From the NCBI GenBank assembly GCA_951799425.1, contig OX637394.1, positions 2,801,501 to 2,865,500 on the forward strand: DNA of 64,000 nt, given 5' to 3'. A model generated the notes under the pieces. It was not told the origin of the DNA, searched no databases, and was given only the letters and a program-made list of their open reading frames with translations. This stretch comes from Ilex aquifolium (taxonomy: Eukaryota > Streptophyta > Magnoliopsida > Aquifoliales > Aquifoliaceae). Shown piece after piece: positions 11,826-24,154 of this stretch (the first letter of the stretch is position 1; the number at the start of each line of letters is the position of its first letter). Both the position numbers and the translations under genes were made by a program.

Positions 11826-12824
11826 TGGGGAGTGTTTGTTAATTCAAATTCAGCACTTAAAATGAATATATTTTGTATTTATTAATTAAGTTCATTTGAT
11901 AACTAAAATTTTAACTCTCATAATATGTTAAATGCTCCTTTAAAATAGGCTACAATATTAAGTTTGAGATCCCTTACTTAATTCTGAAATCTGAAAACGC
12001 TTAGTAAAATTATTTTTAATAATATTTATAATATAACAATTATACCCCGAAATATTTTACAATTCTATTAAAACTCTAATTAGTGTTATCTCCAAAACTC
12101 ATAACCTATCTATCTTCTTTGTCAATCGTCTCCTTCAGATAATAAGTGTTCTTCTTCTTCTTTTTTATTTTTTTTTTTCTTCGCTCGTCATTTGCAAATA
12201 ATCATGTTGCAACACACACCCACGTTCACTGCACACACACACCCACACCCACACATACACACACAAACATGGACCGTACACACACCCACCCACCCAAACT
12301 ACCCACACACAAGCACAAATTACACACACACACATATTATTAATGAGATTTAATTTATTCTATTTTTTTAATTCCATTATTTATTCATTTTTTTATTTTT
12401 TGTTATCCGATTATTTATTTGTTATTGTTTTTTTTTATCAGATGTTATTGTTCACTTGTTGTGTAATTTAATTTGTTATTGTTTACTTATTGTGATTCGA
12501 TTATTTATTTGTCGTCGTCGTTTTTTTTTTTTTTTTTTTTATCAGATGTTATTATTTAATTATTGTGTTATTCAATTTATTATTGATTTGATATATTGTC
12601 ATTTTTTATTAGATAAAAACATATTTTATAAATATTTTTAAATTAAAGAGTGGAAGGGTAAAACTAAAAATTAATTTATTTTCAAACGTCAGTTCCGTAT
12701 AGTTATCAAATAGTTTGGTTTAATTCAGTACTTAAATTTCAGTGGATACCAAACAGTCTACAAATTCAATATTTAATTTTCAACTTTCAGACTTTAGTTT
12801 TCAGTTTTATCAAACACCACCATA
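11826..12824. mobile_element. hAT-like dispersed repeat, copy 1
   Basis: The ends are inverted: TGGGGAGTGTTTGTTAA at the left and TTATCAAACACCACCATA at the right. These are the GTGTTTG ends common in plant hAT MITEs. No 8-base duplication is visible. The interior has a CA microsatellite (12210-12335) and T-rich GTTATTGTT repeats. A second copy of the same element lies at 32876-33724. There is no coding capacity. Confidence 0.62.
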
Positions 12825-13311
12825 GTCTGCTTATTAAAATTTCTCCCCCAAATATCATCTTCGCACTCGCCCTGTTGTCTCACATTTGGACACCTACCAA
12901 ATTTTGAACACTATAGGAAGGAGATTTAGCTGAGTTTTCCTATGGACCAAAGTGGCTTGGGTCAGTCCGTCACTGTCTCGATGAGACAGAAAAGACAGCA
13001 CAATAATATATTAGCTTGGTCACTTATAACCACATGAAAGTGGGAGCTGTCTAGGTCCCCCTTTGCTGCCCTCAAACCCTACAATGATTTCAGTCACAAG
13101 GGAACGAATTGGCTTTGGCCATTAAGGTTGAATAAGTGAGTAGAGTAGTAGTCATCTTAGTCCAAGACTCATCAAAGATTCCAAAGAAACCCCTAGGGAA
13201 ACTACTCAACTCCAACTTTATGCAACACCAATATTGTGCTTCCAAAAATGTTAACTTGGTTGGTGAAACTCAAATTTCAGCTTCAAACTTTCTCACTCTG
13301 CTGGAGCAATC
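12825..13311. other. Gene-free flank of SINE
   Basis: Unremarkable intergenic sequence between the hAT-like repeat and the SINE at 13323. An open frame at 13136-13396 runs across the SINE and is a chance frame. Confidence 0.4.
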
Positions 13312-13322
13312 AAGTCTACTGA

Positions 13323-13417
13323 CCGGCCTTCCTTCTAGCTCTGTGGTTGTTGACCTCAAATTCCAACCACCTGGTTGTGGGTTCAAGGGCTGGTAGACAG
13401 AGAGAAGAAAAAAAAAA
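13323..13417 (+). mobile_element. Short tRNA-derived SINE with perfect target duplication
   Basis: A 95-base element has an A-box-like TAGCTCTGTGGTTG, a B-box-like GGGTTCAAGGGC and a terminal A-rich tail. A perfect 11-base duplication, aagtctactga, flanks it at 13312-13322 and 13418-13428. The perfect duplication implies fairly recent insertion. It does not share sequence with the other SINEs in this window. Confidence 0.8.
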
Positions 13418-14255
13418 AAGTCTACTGAAGTTTCATTCGATAGTTGCCACAATGATTATCAGTCTCACTGGGGACCTGGAGCTCATTGAGTTGACACTAT
13501 AATCTCATCTGCTTTGTATAAGCTGCTAATTGCATCAATCTGTGATCATCTATAATAAGAGGATATCACTAAATACAAAACCGGGTTTTGGTCTTTAAGT
13601 ACACTGAAGTTTCTTTTGGCATCATCAGTTAGTATCATCTGTAGATTACAAACTTCGTTAGTTGGCAAAATAGTCTGTAACTTACAGTCACAATCTGTCA
13701 GCAATTTTATCTATAAAAAGCAAGTGTGCATCAATTTTCAACAGGATTTTTTAGAGATCCGTTTATGTTACTTGCTGACCTCTCATTACCAGTTCTGAGT
13801 TCTTGTGCAAAATAGAGAATTGAATGAATACTTCAAAGCCCTGTTTAAGATGATGATATTTGTAGCCTGAAAATCAATCCATATTGTTCTGACATTTGAG
13901 AAAATTGAAAGAGCAGATCAATGTTTATTGATTTTTTTTTTTTTTCGAATTTTGTAGCTTTTAATGCTTGATTTCCTTTGAATTGATTATCCAAGCGCTG
14001 TGTGGTTGCGAACAGATGATCCAGGGCTTAGAAGCCAATTTTGTTTATCAATGGCTCACAAATTCAATAATTTTCATAGATGGATAGTCATCAAGAGAGA
14101 AGTAATTGATAGAATATCCTCCTTCCTGCCCTTCTGGATTAGCTGGTGCAAATTTTGTTGTGCTTTTGCTTTACTTTGCCTGCATGAATCATATACAAAT
14201 AATGAACATTAGAAATTCGGAATGACAGCACTTCCCTAATTTACATTTTAACATA

Positions 14256-17200
14256 CTATATCATTTCTATGTTCATCCTTGCCAAGCTATGAGGTACTGA
14301 AGAGTTTGTCGAGGAAACATTAGTACTCAATGAAGGGTGTGGAAAATAATTACATAATTTGTAGCATGGCTGCTGAAACGCTGGATCATCAATTGGTGGT
14401 GGAGGTTCCTGACCGAATATCATCTGGCAGCTCATATCATCAAAATCTGCAAATCAGAAGGTGCTTTTAACTACATAAACTGTGCATTTCACATGGTTAA
14501 CTTTGATGAGTCGTGGAATTTGGATTACAGCTACACAGATGGTTCACTCTAGTGTTTATGCGTGTTTTGATAACACGTTGGCAAGTTTAAACTGAAGTGC
14601 TTTGAATAATCAGCATATGACGTTGGTGGTTCCACTATACCAGCATGGGGTAGTCCATTTAAGGAAGATTGAGATCACTAACAAATGAAGCAACCTGATC
14701 TCTTACCAATTAATAGTGGACTAATGCAGAACCGAACATGAGATTTCAAATGCTCGATTAATGGCCATAATACCAGGTTTAGTCTTATTGAGTTGAAATA
14801 TGCAAACAAAGTTACTTTATTATTCTGGGTGCTTTAATTTTCATTTGAGGTTTGATGGATCTACTTACAGTTTTGCTCCCTTAGTGGCTTGTGCATGGAG
14901 CCCTCCATTGAGTTGATGGGCCAGCCTCCATATCCTAGTGCAGGTACTGTTACTCATTCATGTTTTGTTTTCTTTTCTCTCTGTCCTTTAATTCCTTCAG
15001 GTGCAGTACATTTACTTGAGGGCAAATTTAGGGGTGTTTTGGTTGCAATGATAACTCTTCCTCCTAAAAAATTATAAAGTGCATATTGTAGATTCATTTC
15101 CCAATTATGAGATATGCCCAGTAATTAGTTCGTTTGTAGATATTGAAAATGATTTGCAACTCGATCAATGAATGCGATGCACCAAGATCACCCATAAATG
15201 AAAAAGTGATGTTTTGATCTTATTATGGAAGCTTAGGCCATGAAATAGAAAAACTGAATGGCAATAATTTGGTAAATTAGAAAATGGACTAGTTTGCATG
15301 CTTGAAGCCTCTAGAAGCTAACAGAAGCTATCACAGGATACTTACTAGGGACCATGTTGACTGGTATTCCAAGAGAGTCCTTAATGAAAACTTGGGATGG
15401 CATCTTACAGAGGTTAGTGCACAATCCCACACAATTAGTTTCCTCTAAGAACCTGAAAAATATATAGATACAATATAAGAGGGTGATTTTTAAGATGCTA
15501 ATGACGATGGTATTGTGTCAACATTGATGATGATTAAGATGACTGTCAATGTCATGATGGAAATAGAGAAGAAGCACAATCATTGGAGCAGATTGTTTTA
15601 GGCAAATTGCCTTGAATTAGGATAGGTGGGTTCCCATTGCCTTTAAAGGTGTCATTTTTATAGAAGAGAAATGCAAAAGGTACCTGCATTTCTTTATGTG
15701 GACGACATTCTTCTCCCTTCCTCCGTTGAACTCCGACTCTCTCACCTTGTATTCAGAATAATATATTACTTCCAGTGGATTAAAAATTCACCAAAGTTTC
15801 TCTAAACGCACAAAATGGTGATTCTTTTTTGTGGAATCTGCTTTTATACTTGACCATCACAAAAATGTTGTACCTGTTGATAAATCAAGTTCATAGGCCA
15901 CTAGTATGTCTAGTTGTGAAGTTCAAGAATGTGGTATGCCACATAAACTCATATATCAATTGCTTGTCTATGATCTATGTTTTCTTCTTTTTTACCCAAT
16001 ATATGCTTTTAATCTCTCCCTTCCACTACAGTTCAGATTCTTGTTTTTACTCAAACTGCCAACTGATTCAGGGTGAGGCTGCCATGGACTAGCAAGAGTT
16101 TCGTGATCAATGTATTGACAGTGATAGTAGGGTAGGATCTTTGCTGGTTGGGGGATTTTTAACAGTACCGAAAACTACTTTTGATATTGTGCCAAACATT
16201 ATAATCAGTATGGTCAATTGATAAAATAACTGAAGCTACAACTCAAAATTTAGTTGAGTTATGACCGATTCAACAACTTGGGATCGAGCCGGAAATTTTT
16301 ATTTTAATCTCATTAAGTCGTGACTTATTTAACATTTTCCAATATGGTACGGAGTCATTACTGTAGATTTGTTCCTTCTATATTTTAAATTTTTTTTTCC
16401 TGAACAGAAGAGTATGGAGGTTGTTTGATGCTTGCATCTCTTACCTCGCAGGGGCCAACAAGCCAAGAGAAAAAGACAGTAGTGAAGGCGGCAAAATATT
16501 CCCTTGCAAGCTTAGATTCTGGTAGTATCATACGGATCTGCACAGGGGCGGAGCCAGAAATTTTGTCCAGTGGGGGCAACTTAAACCATATGAATATTAA
16601 AATTATTAATGTTCACAAAAGTATAATTTCATTAATAGAACGCCATTTAAAATAACAACTCATATACATGAGCGTTATATAAAAGAGACAAAAAAAGTTC
16701 ACGATAAATTTATCTATAAGACCTAATCACCTAACAAAAAATTTTGAACCAAAAAATTTGGTTCAAACTATGACTGTTTTATTAAACTAAACTTTGGTAT
16801 AAGAATTACTTAACCAATCACAATAAAACTATTAAAAAAACCAAATCAAAATAATTTAATTTAACACATAATTGAGGCATTTAGCCTTTCAAAGGAATTT
16901 TTTTGACATTTATAAGTGACCCATATATTTGTCAAAAATATCATAACTACCTATAAATCTTTTAAAAAAAATTCAGTGAGGGCAAATCTCTAATAAATTT
17001 TAAAATTTTTAAAATTATACTTACTCCCCAAAAACTTTTAAAATTCCAGTGGGGGCAGCTGCCCCCACTGCCCCCACTGTGGATCCGCCACTGGATCTGC
17101 ATTTGGAACCACAACGTCAATACTAATTCTTTAGTTAGAGGCATTGGCAAAAAATTTCTGTGTAATTTTAATAAGATATGAGAGAGGGCGGGTCTTGGCA

Positions 17201-18112
17201 TAATGGTAAGATTGTTCTATTGTGACCTGAAGGTCACGGATTTGAGTTACGGAAACAATCTCTCTACTTGTAGAGGATACATCTAACCCTCAAGGTATGA
17301 GAGCCTTATACCTGAGTACGCCCTTTGTTTTTTATGTGAGAGAGAGAGAGAGTTAAATATCCCAAGCCCATGCAAGCTTTCAAAAGGCAATACAAAAGAG
17401 AAGGAAAAGAATGTAATAAAAATTAAAATATCTTGACGACAAAAACATAGTTGCACATCACGAAGGACAGATGGCCATGTCAACAGAAAATTTTGACAGA
17501 ACGGCGATGCCACATCTTATGAATATTGATAATGAATAGAACAATTTTGTGGCTTAATTAATATAATTAGGTTACAAAATTCATCTGTGACAATAATAAT
17601 GATAAAGAAAGACGATGATGGTGAAGACGATGAAAAAGAAGAAAGAACAACTTGCCAAAGAAAGGATAGGCCTAGGAAAGGCTTTGTCAAGAGCTTCAAT
17701 GATAATTTTTTGTTGTTGGGTTGGATTGAAGTTCCGTGATGCCACTTTTGCTGCTTCCACCAAGCCATCGTATCCACCCTTATTGTTTCTCAACCCTATA
17801 TGCATAAACATATACACACGTAAATATTTTCCGATTTGGTTCGATACTTCCAAAACTCAAAACACAAAGCAGTACATAAAATCAACCTGATGCAGCTTGG
17901 ACGTTTTGGGAGAGGTGATTGATCGCTAGACGATCGAACCAGTTGTCATTATAAACAGTTTTTGAGCTTGTCAAGCCCTCGACGATCTTGGTCGGCCTCG
18001 TCAGAACGGCGAGAACATGATGATGAGGTACTTTCGGCTTGTGCATGTGCTTCCGGCGAGCCCCGGTGGCCGGGAAAGGGCTTTGGGGTCGCAAAAGATG
18101 ATTTGCCTCCAT
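14256..18112 (-). CDS. D27-like: Carotenoid isomerase of the D27 family (D27-like), six exons, 272 aa
   Basis: Minus-strand exons are 18112-17887, 17795-17656, 16537-16445, 15745-15684, 15452-15346 and 14446-14256. All phases agree (819 nt). The N-terminus is Ser/Arg/His-rich and acidic-poor, as in a plastid transit peptide. The mature part has [16 protein letters not shown] (residues 54-69), [16 protein letters not shown] (130-145) with [18 protein letters not shown], a Cys-rich [16 protein letters not shown] segment (179-194) and [17 protein letters not shown] (211-227) with PCYKLC: the DUF4033 signature of D27. D27 is an iron-dependent plastid beta-carotene cis/trans isomerase at the head of strigolactone synthesis. 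The [13 protein letters not shown] block looks more like the D27-LIKE1 branch, whose role is less settled. Intron 2 has a GC donor and contains a SINE and a Mutator-like element. A 31-residue tail follows PCYKLC. Length matches the family (about 260-280 aa). Confidence 0.92.
16543..17092. mobile_element. Mutator-like non-autonomous element at a D27 splice site
   Basis: A 550-base element has imperfect inverted ends, AGGGGCGGAGCCAG at the left and CTGTGGATCCGCCACT at the right. It is flanked by a perfect 9-base duplication, ggatctgca, at 16534-16542 and 17093-17101. A 9-base duplication is the Mutator-superfamily hallmark. The interior is AT-rich and non-coding, with G/C-rich blocks (GTGGGGGCAGCTGCCCCCAC) near the right end. 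The duplicated target is the 3' splice site of D27 intron 2. An end-like GGGCGGAGCCAG motif also stands alone at about 1193-1204. Confidence 0.8.
17186..17333 (+). mobile_element. AU-type SINE in D27 intron 2 (antisense to gene)
   Basis: It starts GGGCGGGTCTTGGCATAATGG (A box), followed by TGACCTGAAGGTCACGG and GATTTGAGTTACGG (B box), then GGAAACAATCTCTCTAC, and ends GAGTACGCCCTTTG with a short T run. This order is that of the plant AU SINE family, which ends in T and not A. Flanks TATGAGAGAG and TATGTGAGAGAG look like a slightly diverged target duplication. Length is about 148 bases. Confidence 0.85.
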
Positions 18113-18191
18113 AGGAGAAAGACAAGGGGAGAGAGACAGTAAGTTAGAATTTTCTTAAAAAATAGAGTTGGGATGAAACAACAAAAGATCA

Positions 18192-18199
18192 TTTTTATA
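18192..18199 (-). promoter_or_regulatory. TATA box of the D27-like gene
   Basis: On the minus strand TATAAAAA lies 80 bases upstream of the start codon. A CT-rich leader (TGTCTCTCTCCCCTTGTC) follows it. This is typical plant core-promoter architecture; transcription would start around 18165. Confidence 0.55.
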
Positions 18200-18229
18200 G
18201 AAACCGGCTCAAGTTGATGCTTATACATG

Positions 18230-19603
18230 TTGGTATCTTCTATGCATAACTACTTGCATCATTTGTGGTCTTTCCAAAGATGCCTTTTGGCTGTAGTGTG
18301 TGTCTGTAGAAGACAACAATAAGAATAAGCAGGTAAGACCATAATATTGATTCTGGGCTTATGTGTAATTTCTAAAACCAAAAGGGATGTAAGTTATTTT
18401 TGGTAAACCCAGAGAAAATCTCTCTCTCTCTCTGTGGTTATGATCTCAACCCTGTCCTTCATTAATGGATTATTTAGTGTGCTTACTGACTCATAACATC
18501 ATCTACACCTCTTTTTCCTTACCCAAAAAAAAAAAAATCAACATTAACAAATTTACCCAAGAAAATGACATCAGCTTCTAATGCTATAATCAAAAGGTCG
18601 CAAATCGATATGACATAAATAATATTTTTTATTTTTCGGTGACAGATGGGAATGGTTCGAGTGTCCTATGTAAAAAAGTGACAAAGTGAAAATTTTATCT
18701 ATAAAAAATTATATGTGTCGGATCAATGAACCCATGCTATTTTCTGCAGACCAGGCCCAGCCCGTGTCATATCACCTCATCTTTTTTCACGACCAAGCCA
18801 ATACCAGCCCAGAGCCTAATCAAAAAGTTTCGGTTCAGTCGCATTGGCCTTAGCGGCCTGAATGGCTGAACGTCTGAACAGGCCCATGGACACCTTGGCC
18901 CATACGTAACCCAAGGACGGCTCAACAGTATTATCAAAAAAAACTTGGACTTTAGGCCCATTTTGAAAAAAAAGTTCCAAATTTTTAGATATTATAAATA
19001 GTCTATATAAAAAAATTAAATTCATAAATATTTTAAACTCTACAAAAAGTACAAATCCAATAAAAAAAAATTAAGATCTCACTTCAAGGAAAGCCCAATA
19101 ATTTATAGGTGTACAGTAATAAGTCAAACAAAAAATTTAAATCCACTTCCAAACAAAAGATTTCAATTTAAATAGATTGGACCTTTTAATTTAGTGGTGA
19201 AATAAAAAGGCCTTAAAATTTATTTTTTAAAATAAAGAAAAAAATTAACTGTAAAACTAAAGTTATTAAAAAATTTAGTTTTAATTCCCAAAAAGTCAAG
19301 TTTAAATTTATCATTAAATTTTTTTAATCATTCTTTCTCTTTCTTATTGTTAAGTTCAAATATGGTAACAAAATCTTAAATATAAAATTTTAATTAATAT
19401 TTTTGTATTTAAAAAAATTAAAAATTAAATTTATTTTAATATTTGTTTCCGCTTTAGCCCCAAAACCTAGACGTCGCATGTCGGTCATCTCCAGCACCTC
19501 TCTCTCTCTAACACACACACACACACACAGCGCTGGCGCATTGGATCTTGTTTAATCTGTGGAATTTTTCAAGTTACATCGAGATCTTTCAAAGGAAGAA
19601 GAA
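18230..19603. other. Intergenic region between D27-like and RPS20 remnant
   Basis: Upstream flank of the D27-like gene. It contains a CT run at 18420-18433, a GC-richer patch with repeated GGCCCA motifs at 18745-18960, and AT-rich sequence. The last 120 bases look like the old promoter and leader of the RPS20 copy, with a CA run at 19511-19529. Confidence 0.5.
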
Positions 19604-20334
<731 letters not shown>

Positions 20335-21439
20335 ATTTGCCGTACTCTTTTCTATATTTATATGATTACCCATAGGACCAATTTCTAACACATCACAGTC
20401 TTGGTTTCATGAAAAATCAGTGTTTCTAGTGGATGTAAAATGAATGGAGTTTCCATGGATCCTATTGCAATCTCTGGCCAAAAAGCATGATGAACTAATC
20501 ATATCCAAAAATAGAACTGTATCGTCGCCTAAGCTGTTTAATATGTCAGTGTCCATTGCTAGGATTGAACTTGAATACTTATCAATCGACCAAGACACAG
20601 GCGTGAAGAGCCAGAGAAAGATGCAAAAGACTACAAACTAACTTGGAATCTCCGTCACTGATCTCGACAGTAGTTGTTATCGCACAAATGCGGTAGTTAC
20701 AGGAAGGCATAAGGAAGTGCACGGACTGAGAGACAATGGGATGGCAAAAAAGAAGAGACTGGTTATGGAGACATAGGAACAAGAACAGACAGAGATAGAA
20801 GTCAGATCTGAAGAAACCATGGCCTTTCTTGGCCTAGGGTGTAGGTTAAAGAATAATAGAAACAGAGTTGAATCTGACCGTTTGAATGGAGAGAGACAAA
20901 GAGATTTAGAGAGAAAGATTTACTTCAGTTCAGATTTAGAAAGAAAAACAATGGGCTAGGTATTATAAAATGAGAGCAAAAAGTGTTCTGGAGTTATTTA
21001 AAACTATGTAATAATCACATGAGCAGTTATTAATATGTCTGCATTACTCCCATTGTTGGTTCAATCATATCACTCATGCACGCATACACAGTTAATACTG
21101 AATAAAGAAACCAAACCACATTCCAGTACTCACAACATAAACAATTTGTGGCATGTCATAAGATGGTAAACATATTCAAAAAACCCATTCAGGTGCCAGA
21201 CAAATATGTGAAGAAACCAAATGTAAAGATGTCCTGGTATTGAAATTTCTCCTAAAAACATAGCCATTGCTTCCTAAAAGACACTCCCAAAAGATAACCC
21301 AGGCAGATACACTAACCTAGAATCTGCTAAGAGACCCTAACAAGATATTAAAACATTCTACATCATTAGAAGAAGAATACTGTCAATAAGTGAACACGTT
21401 GTTCATCAGTTAAACATCAATTAGATATCAGAAAGGAGC
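20335..21439. other. Intergenic, no recognised gene
   Basis: Between the RPS20 remnant and the H2A.Z stop. The minus strand at 20640-20960 has a CT-rich, leader-like composition and a 47-codon frame starting ATGGTTTCTTCAGATCTGAC. I cannot match it to any family. Confidence 0.4.
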
Positions 21440-23601
21440 TCATTCCTTGGTGGTTTTGTTGATGAGCGACTTATGAATATGAGGGATGACACCACCTCCA
21501 GCAATGGTTCCTTTAATGAGTGTGTCAAGCTCCTCATCCCCACGAATGGCCAGCTGCAGATGCCTTGGGGTGATTCTCTTCACTTTCAAATCTTTGCTAG
21601 CATTTCCAGCCAACTCAAGCACCTCAGCAGTCAGATATTCAAGAATTGCAGCTGAGTAAACAGCAGCTGTGGCACCAACTCTCCCATTTGCAGAAGTCCT
21701 TGATTTGAGTTGACGATGAATTCGCCCTACTGGAAACTAAGTACCCCCACACACAGAAACGAAGAAATGAGGTCAACATATATTTTTATCAGAGCCACAA
21801 AAAGATTATCAGTGCTTGAAATATGACAGTATGAATTCAGTCTCTTGGGAAAAATCATAACACTGTGCACACAAGCTATAATATTTCAATCTTGACTGTG
21901 TATATGTGCTTCTGTATATGCATGTTAAGAGCATCTCCAACCCACTCTATATTTTCTCCTTTTTAGGTATTTTAACTAGCCAAACACTAAAAACACTCTC
22001 CAACTCACCCTCTATCACACTCTCTATGTTCCATTTTTACCTAAATAGCTCTCCAAATGTGGATAGCCATTTAGCCTCTCTCTTCCCTTTAATTTATTGG
22101 AAGTTAATAAAAATTGAGTAAAGTAGTTACCTAAAATACAAAGTGTAATTAGAGTGAACTTGTAAAAGTGACTAGTTAAAGTGAAAAAATGTAATATTTA
22201 AATATATTTTAGTCGACCATTTTAGAGAATTAAGTTAGAGATGCTCTTGTAACCAATTCCCATCTTTTCGGGTGACACTACTATACGAAATTATCTTGCT
22301 TTTGCATGCTTATAAGAATTATAAATATATTGAGGAGCATAATATAGTTGGCATGCAACTAGAGGGAATGGTCTATACTGCTTTTCTTATTAATCATCAT
22401 GCTACACAACCCATCAATATTCACTTTTGGCAAAAATACCACCAAGAAAAATGGAAGCATATATGGCAGCATGAATGGTGTTGGGTTTGTTGCAGCGATC
22501 CACAGTATAAACAAATGGAGCAACTAAGCTGCTACATAACCATATAAATTGCCTATATCACCATCTGCTATACAGCCAGCTGCCAATCTCTAACTTATAT
22601 CAACGGCTACTTCTAATACAAGTCCAAATTAATTCCAACCAGTTCAACCATGCCTTGTGCACCCACTGTGCCTAAATAATATCAAATATTACATTTGTAG
22701 CCAGTCCAGCCTTCATATAACCGTTGTTTTACAGGAACCAAACTCAGCAATTGCCATAAGTACAACCATACATGGTGCTTATCACCCTTATATGATGCAT
22801 TTAAGACTTATCATTTTTTGACAAAGGCAAGCCAGAAGAGATTCAAATTTTGCCCAGTTACCTTAAGATGTGGCATTCTTAATATTAGGGAATACTATGA
22901 ACTTGATGGAGCTGAGAATGCAAGGTCAAACAAAGTTTAATTCACAGAAACGCAGATGATTCAGGATTTCAATGTAATGTGGTTAAATTCAGTATAGGCT
23001 CTTCTCTTTTGGATCCTTATAACATTTTTCAACATTAGAGCAATTGCAAACGCCAATACATTTCAACTAACTTGGATTTTCGACCTCCTATTGTAAAATA
23101 GCTTGAATATCAAAGTATCAATAAAACTCTCTCCTCCATATCCCCAATTCCCTAAATTCCACACATTACCTAACTATCATCGCAATCAGCCAATTATCAG
23201 CAGAACTTATAATCCTGTTAACGCACTCTTTACATCAATAAATTCTTATTAAATCTCCTCTCCTTTCATTTTCCCTATGACCATTTTAAGACTTACGGCA
23301 TTAAGACATAAAACAACATTTTTGGCAAGGCCTTTCAGTATCCGGGATCACAACTGCTATTCAAACTAACAATCAAAAGGTCATTTATAGATTTTTTTTT
23401 TTGTTAAACACCAAACAACTACACAACTCCTTAAAAAGGAAGGTCATTTATAGATTTAGAAAGACGTATATATACCTGAAGACCGGCTCGAGATGACCGA
23501 GAAACTGGCCTCTTCTTATCCTTCTCTTTGCTTGCCGCCGCCGCTGCTGCTGCTGCTGTAGTCTTTCCTGCCAAAAGCCCCTTTCCACCCTTTCCCGCCA
23601 T
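21440..23601 (-). CDS. H2A.Z: Histone H2A.Z variant, two coding exons, 140 aa
   Basis: Exon 1 (23601-23476) encodes [15 protein letters not shown], a run of nine Ala broken from the basic [18 protein letters not shown], and ends at CAG|GTATAT. Exon 2 (21736-21440) encodes [20 protein letters not shown], the histone fold, [20 protein letters not shown], and the Z-specific [20 protein letters not shown] ending INKTTKE. Phase is 0. H2A.Z replaces H2A in nucleosomes near transcription starts, deposited by SWR1, and is central to responsive gene regulation in plants. A further 5' UTR intron is likely: an acceptor TTTGGTAG at 23607 sits just before the start codon, and a donor CAG|GTCTCT lies at 23885 in a CT-rich leader. 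The 1.74-kb coding intron contains a MITE. Length and sequence look fully functional; the Ala run is longer than usual. Confidence 0.96.
21929..22246. mobile_element. Harbinger-like MITE in H2A.Z intron
   Basis: The ends are GAGCATCTCCAACC at the left and GTTAGAGATGCTC at the right, the same as the element at 3530-3917. The body shares ACTAGTTAAAGTG- and TAAAATATA-like segments with it. Length is 318 bases. The flanking TAA at the left is not matched at the right (TTG), so the target duplication is eroded or the right edge has shifted. Confidence 0.65.
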
Positions 23602-23884
23602 TTGGTCTACCAAATCAAATAACAAATTTCACAACCATCAATAACAAAAGTGGGAAACAAACGAAAATAATATCAGATCTACCAGACAATTCATGAATCT
23701 CACAGATAATGGTTGAGAAACTTCACTACACACACACAAACAGATGACTAAATTTCATAACCGAAACAAAACCTGATTAAACAGTTGAGGGATACCAAAC
23801 CCACAGATAGCATCTACACAGATTCTACAACATATTACGTATAAACGTAAATAAAAGACCGTTCAGAGAGGCAAACAAAGAGAC

Positions 23885-23960
23885 CTGAGATGTTCGGAAG
23901 CCGAAGAAACAACAGAAGAGACAACCAGTGACAGTGAGAAGGAAGAGAGAGAAAGAGAGA
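23885..23960 (-). other. Probable 5' UTR exon of H2A.Z
   Basis: The minus-strand sequence is CT-rich (CTCTCTTTCTCTCTCTTCC) and ends in ACATCTCAG|GTCTCT, a good donor. With the acceptor at 23608-23607 this makes a 277-base leader intron. The outer limit is approximate. Confidence 0.5.
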
Positions 23961-24154
23961 TGTGAGGTTGATAATACATGGGCTCTTAGAAATTTATTGC
24001 TAGGGCTTCGGGATTTGAACTTTTGAATATGTAGTCAAATTGGCGGTTACTTTTTGGAGGGAAAAGCCTTTTGGTATTTCAAAATTTTTTGCATTCTTAC
24101 CCAGCCCACCGGACATTCAAAATTGGCTTGATACCCTAAAATATTAATATTTCA

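Noticed and set aside
14366-15077. Plus-strand exons with neat splice signals ([10 protein letters not shown]..., [10 protein letters not shown]...)
   Set aside because: The first is antisense to the last D27 exon and the second lies in D27 intron 5. No family match, whereas the minus-strand reading is unmistakable.
15684-15745. Plus-strand FLYVDDILL-like reading, as in a copia reverse transcriptase
   Set aside because: It is the reverse strand of D27 exon 4 (VRESEFNG...KNVVHIKKC). The match is coincidence.
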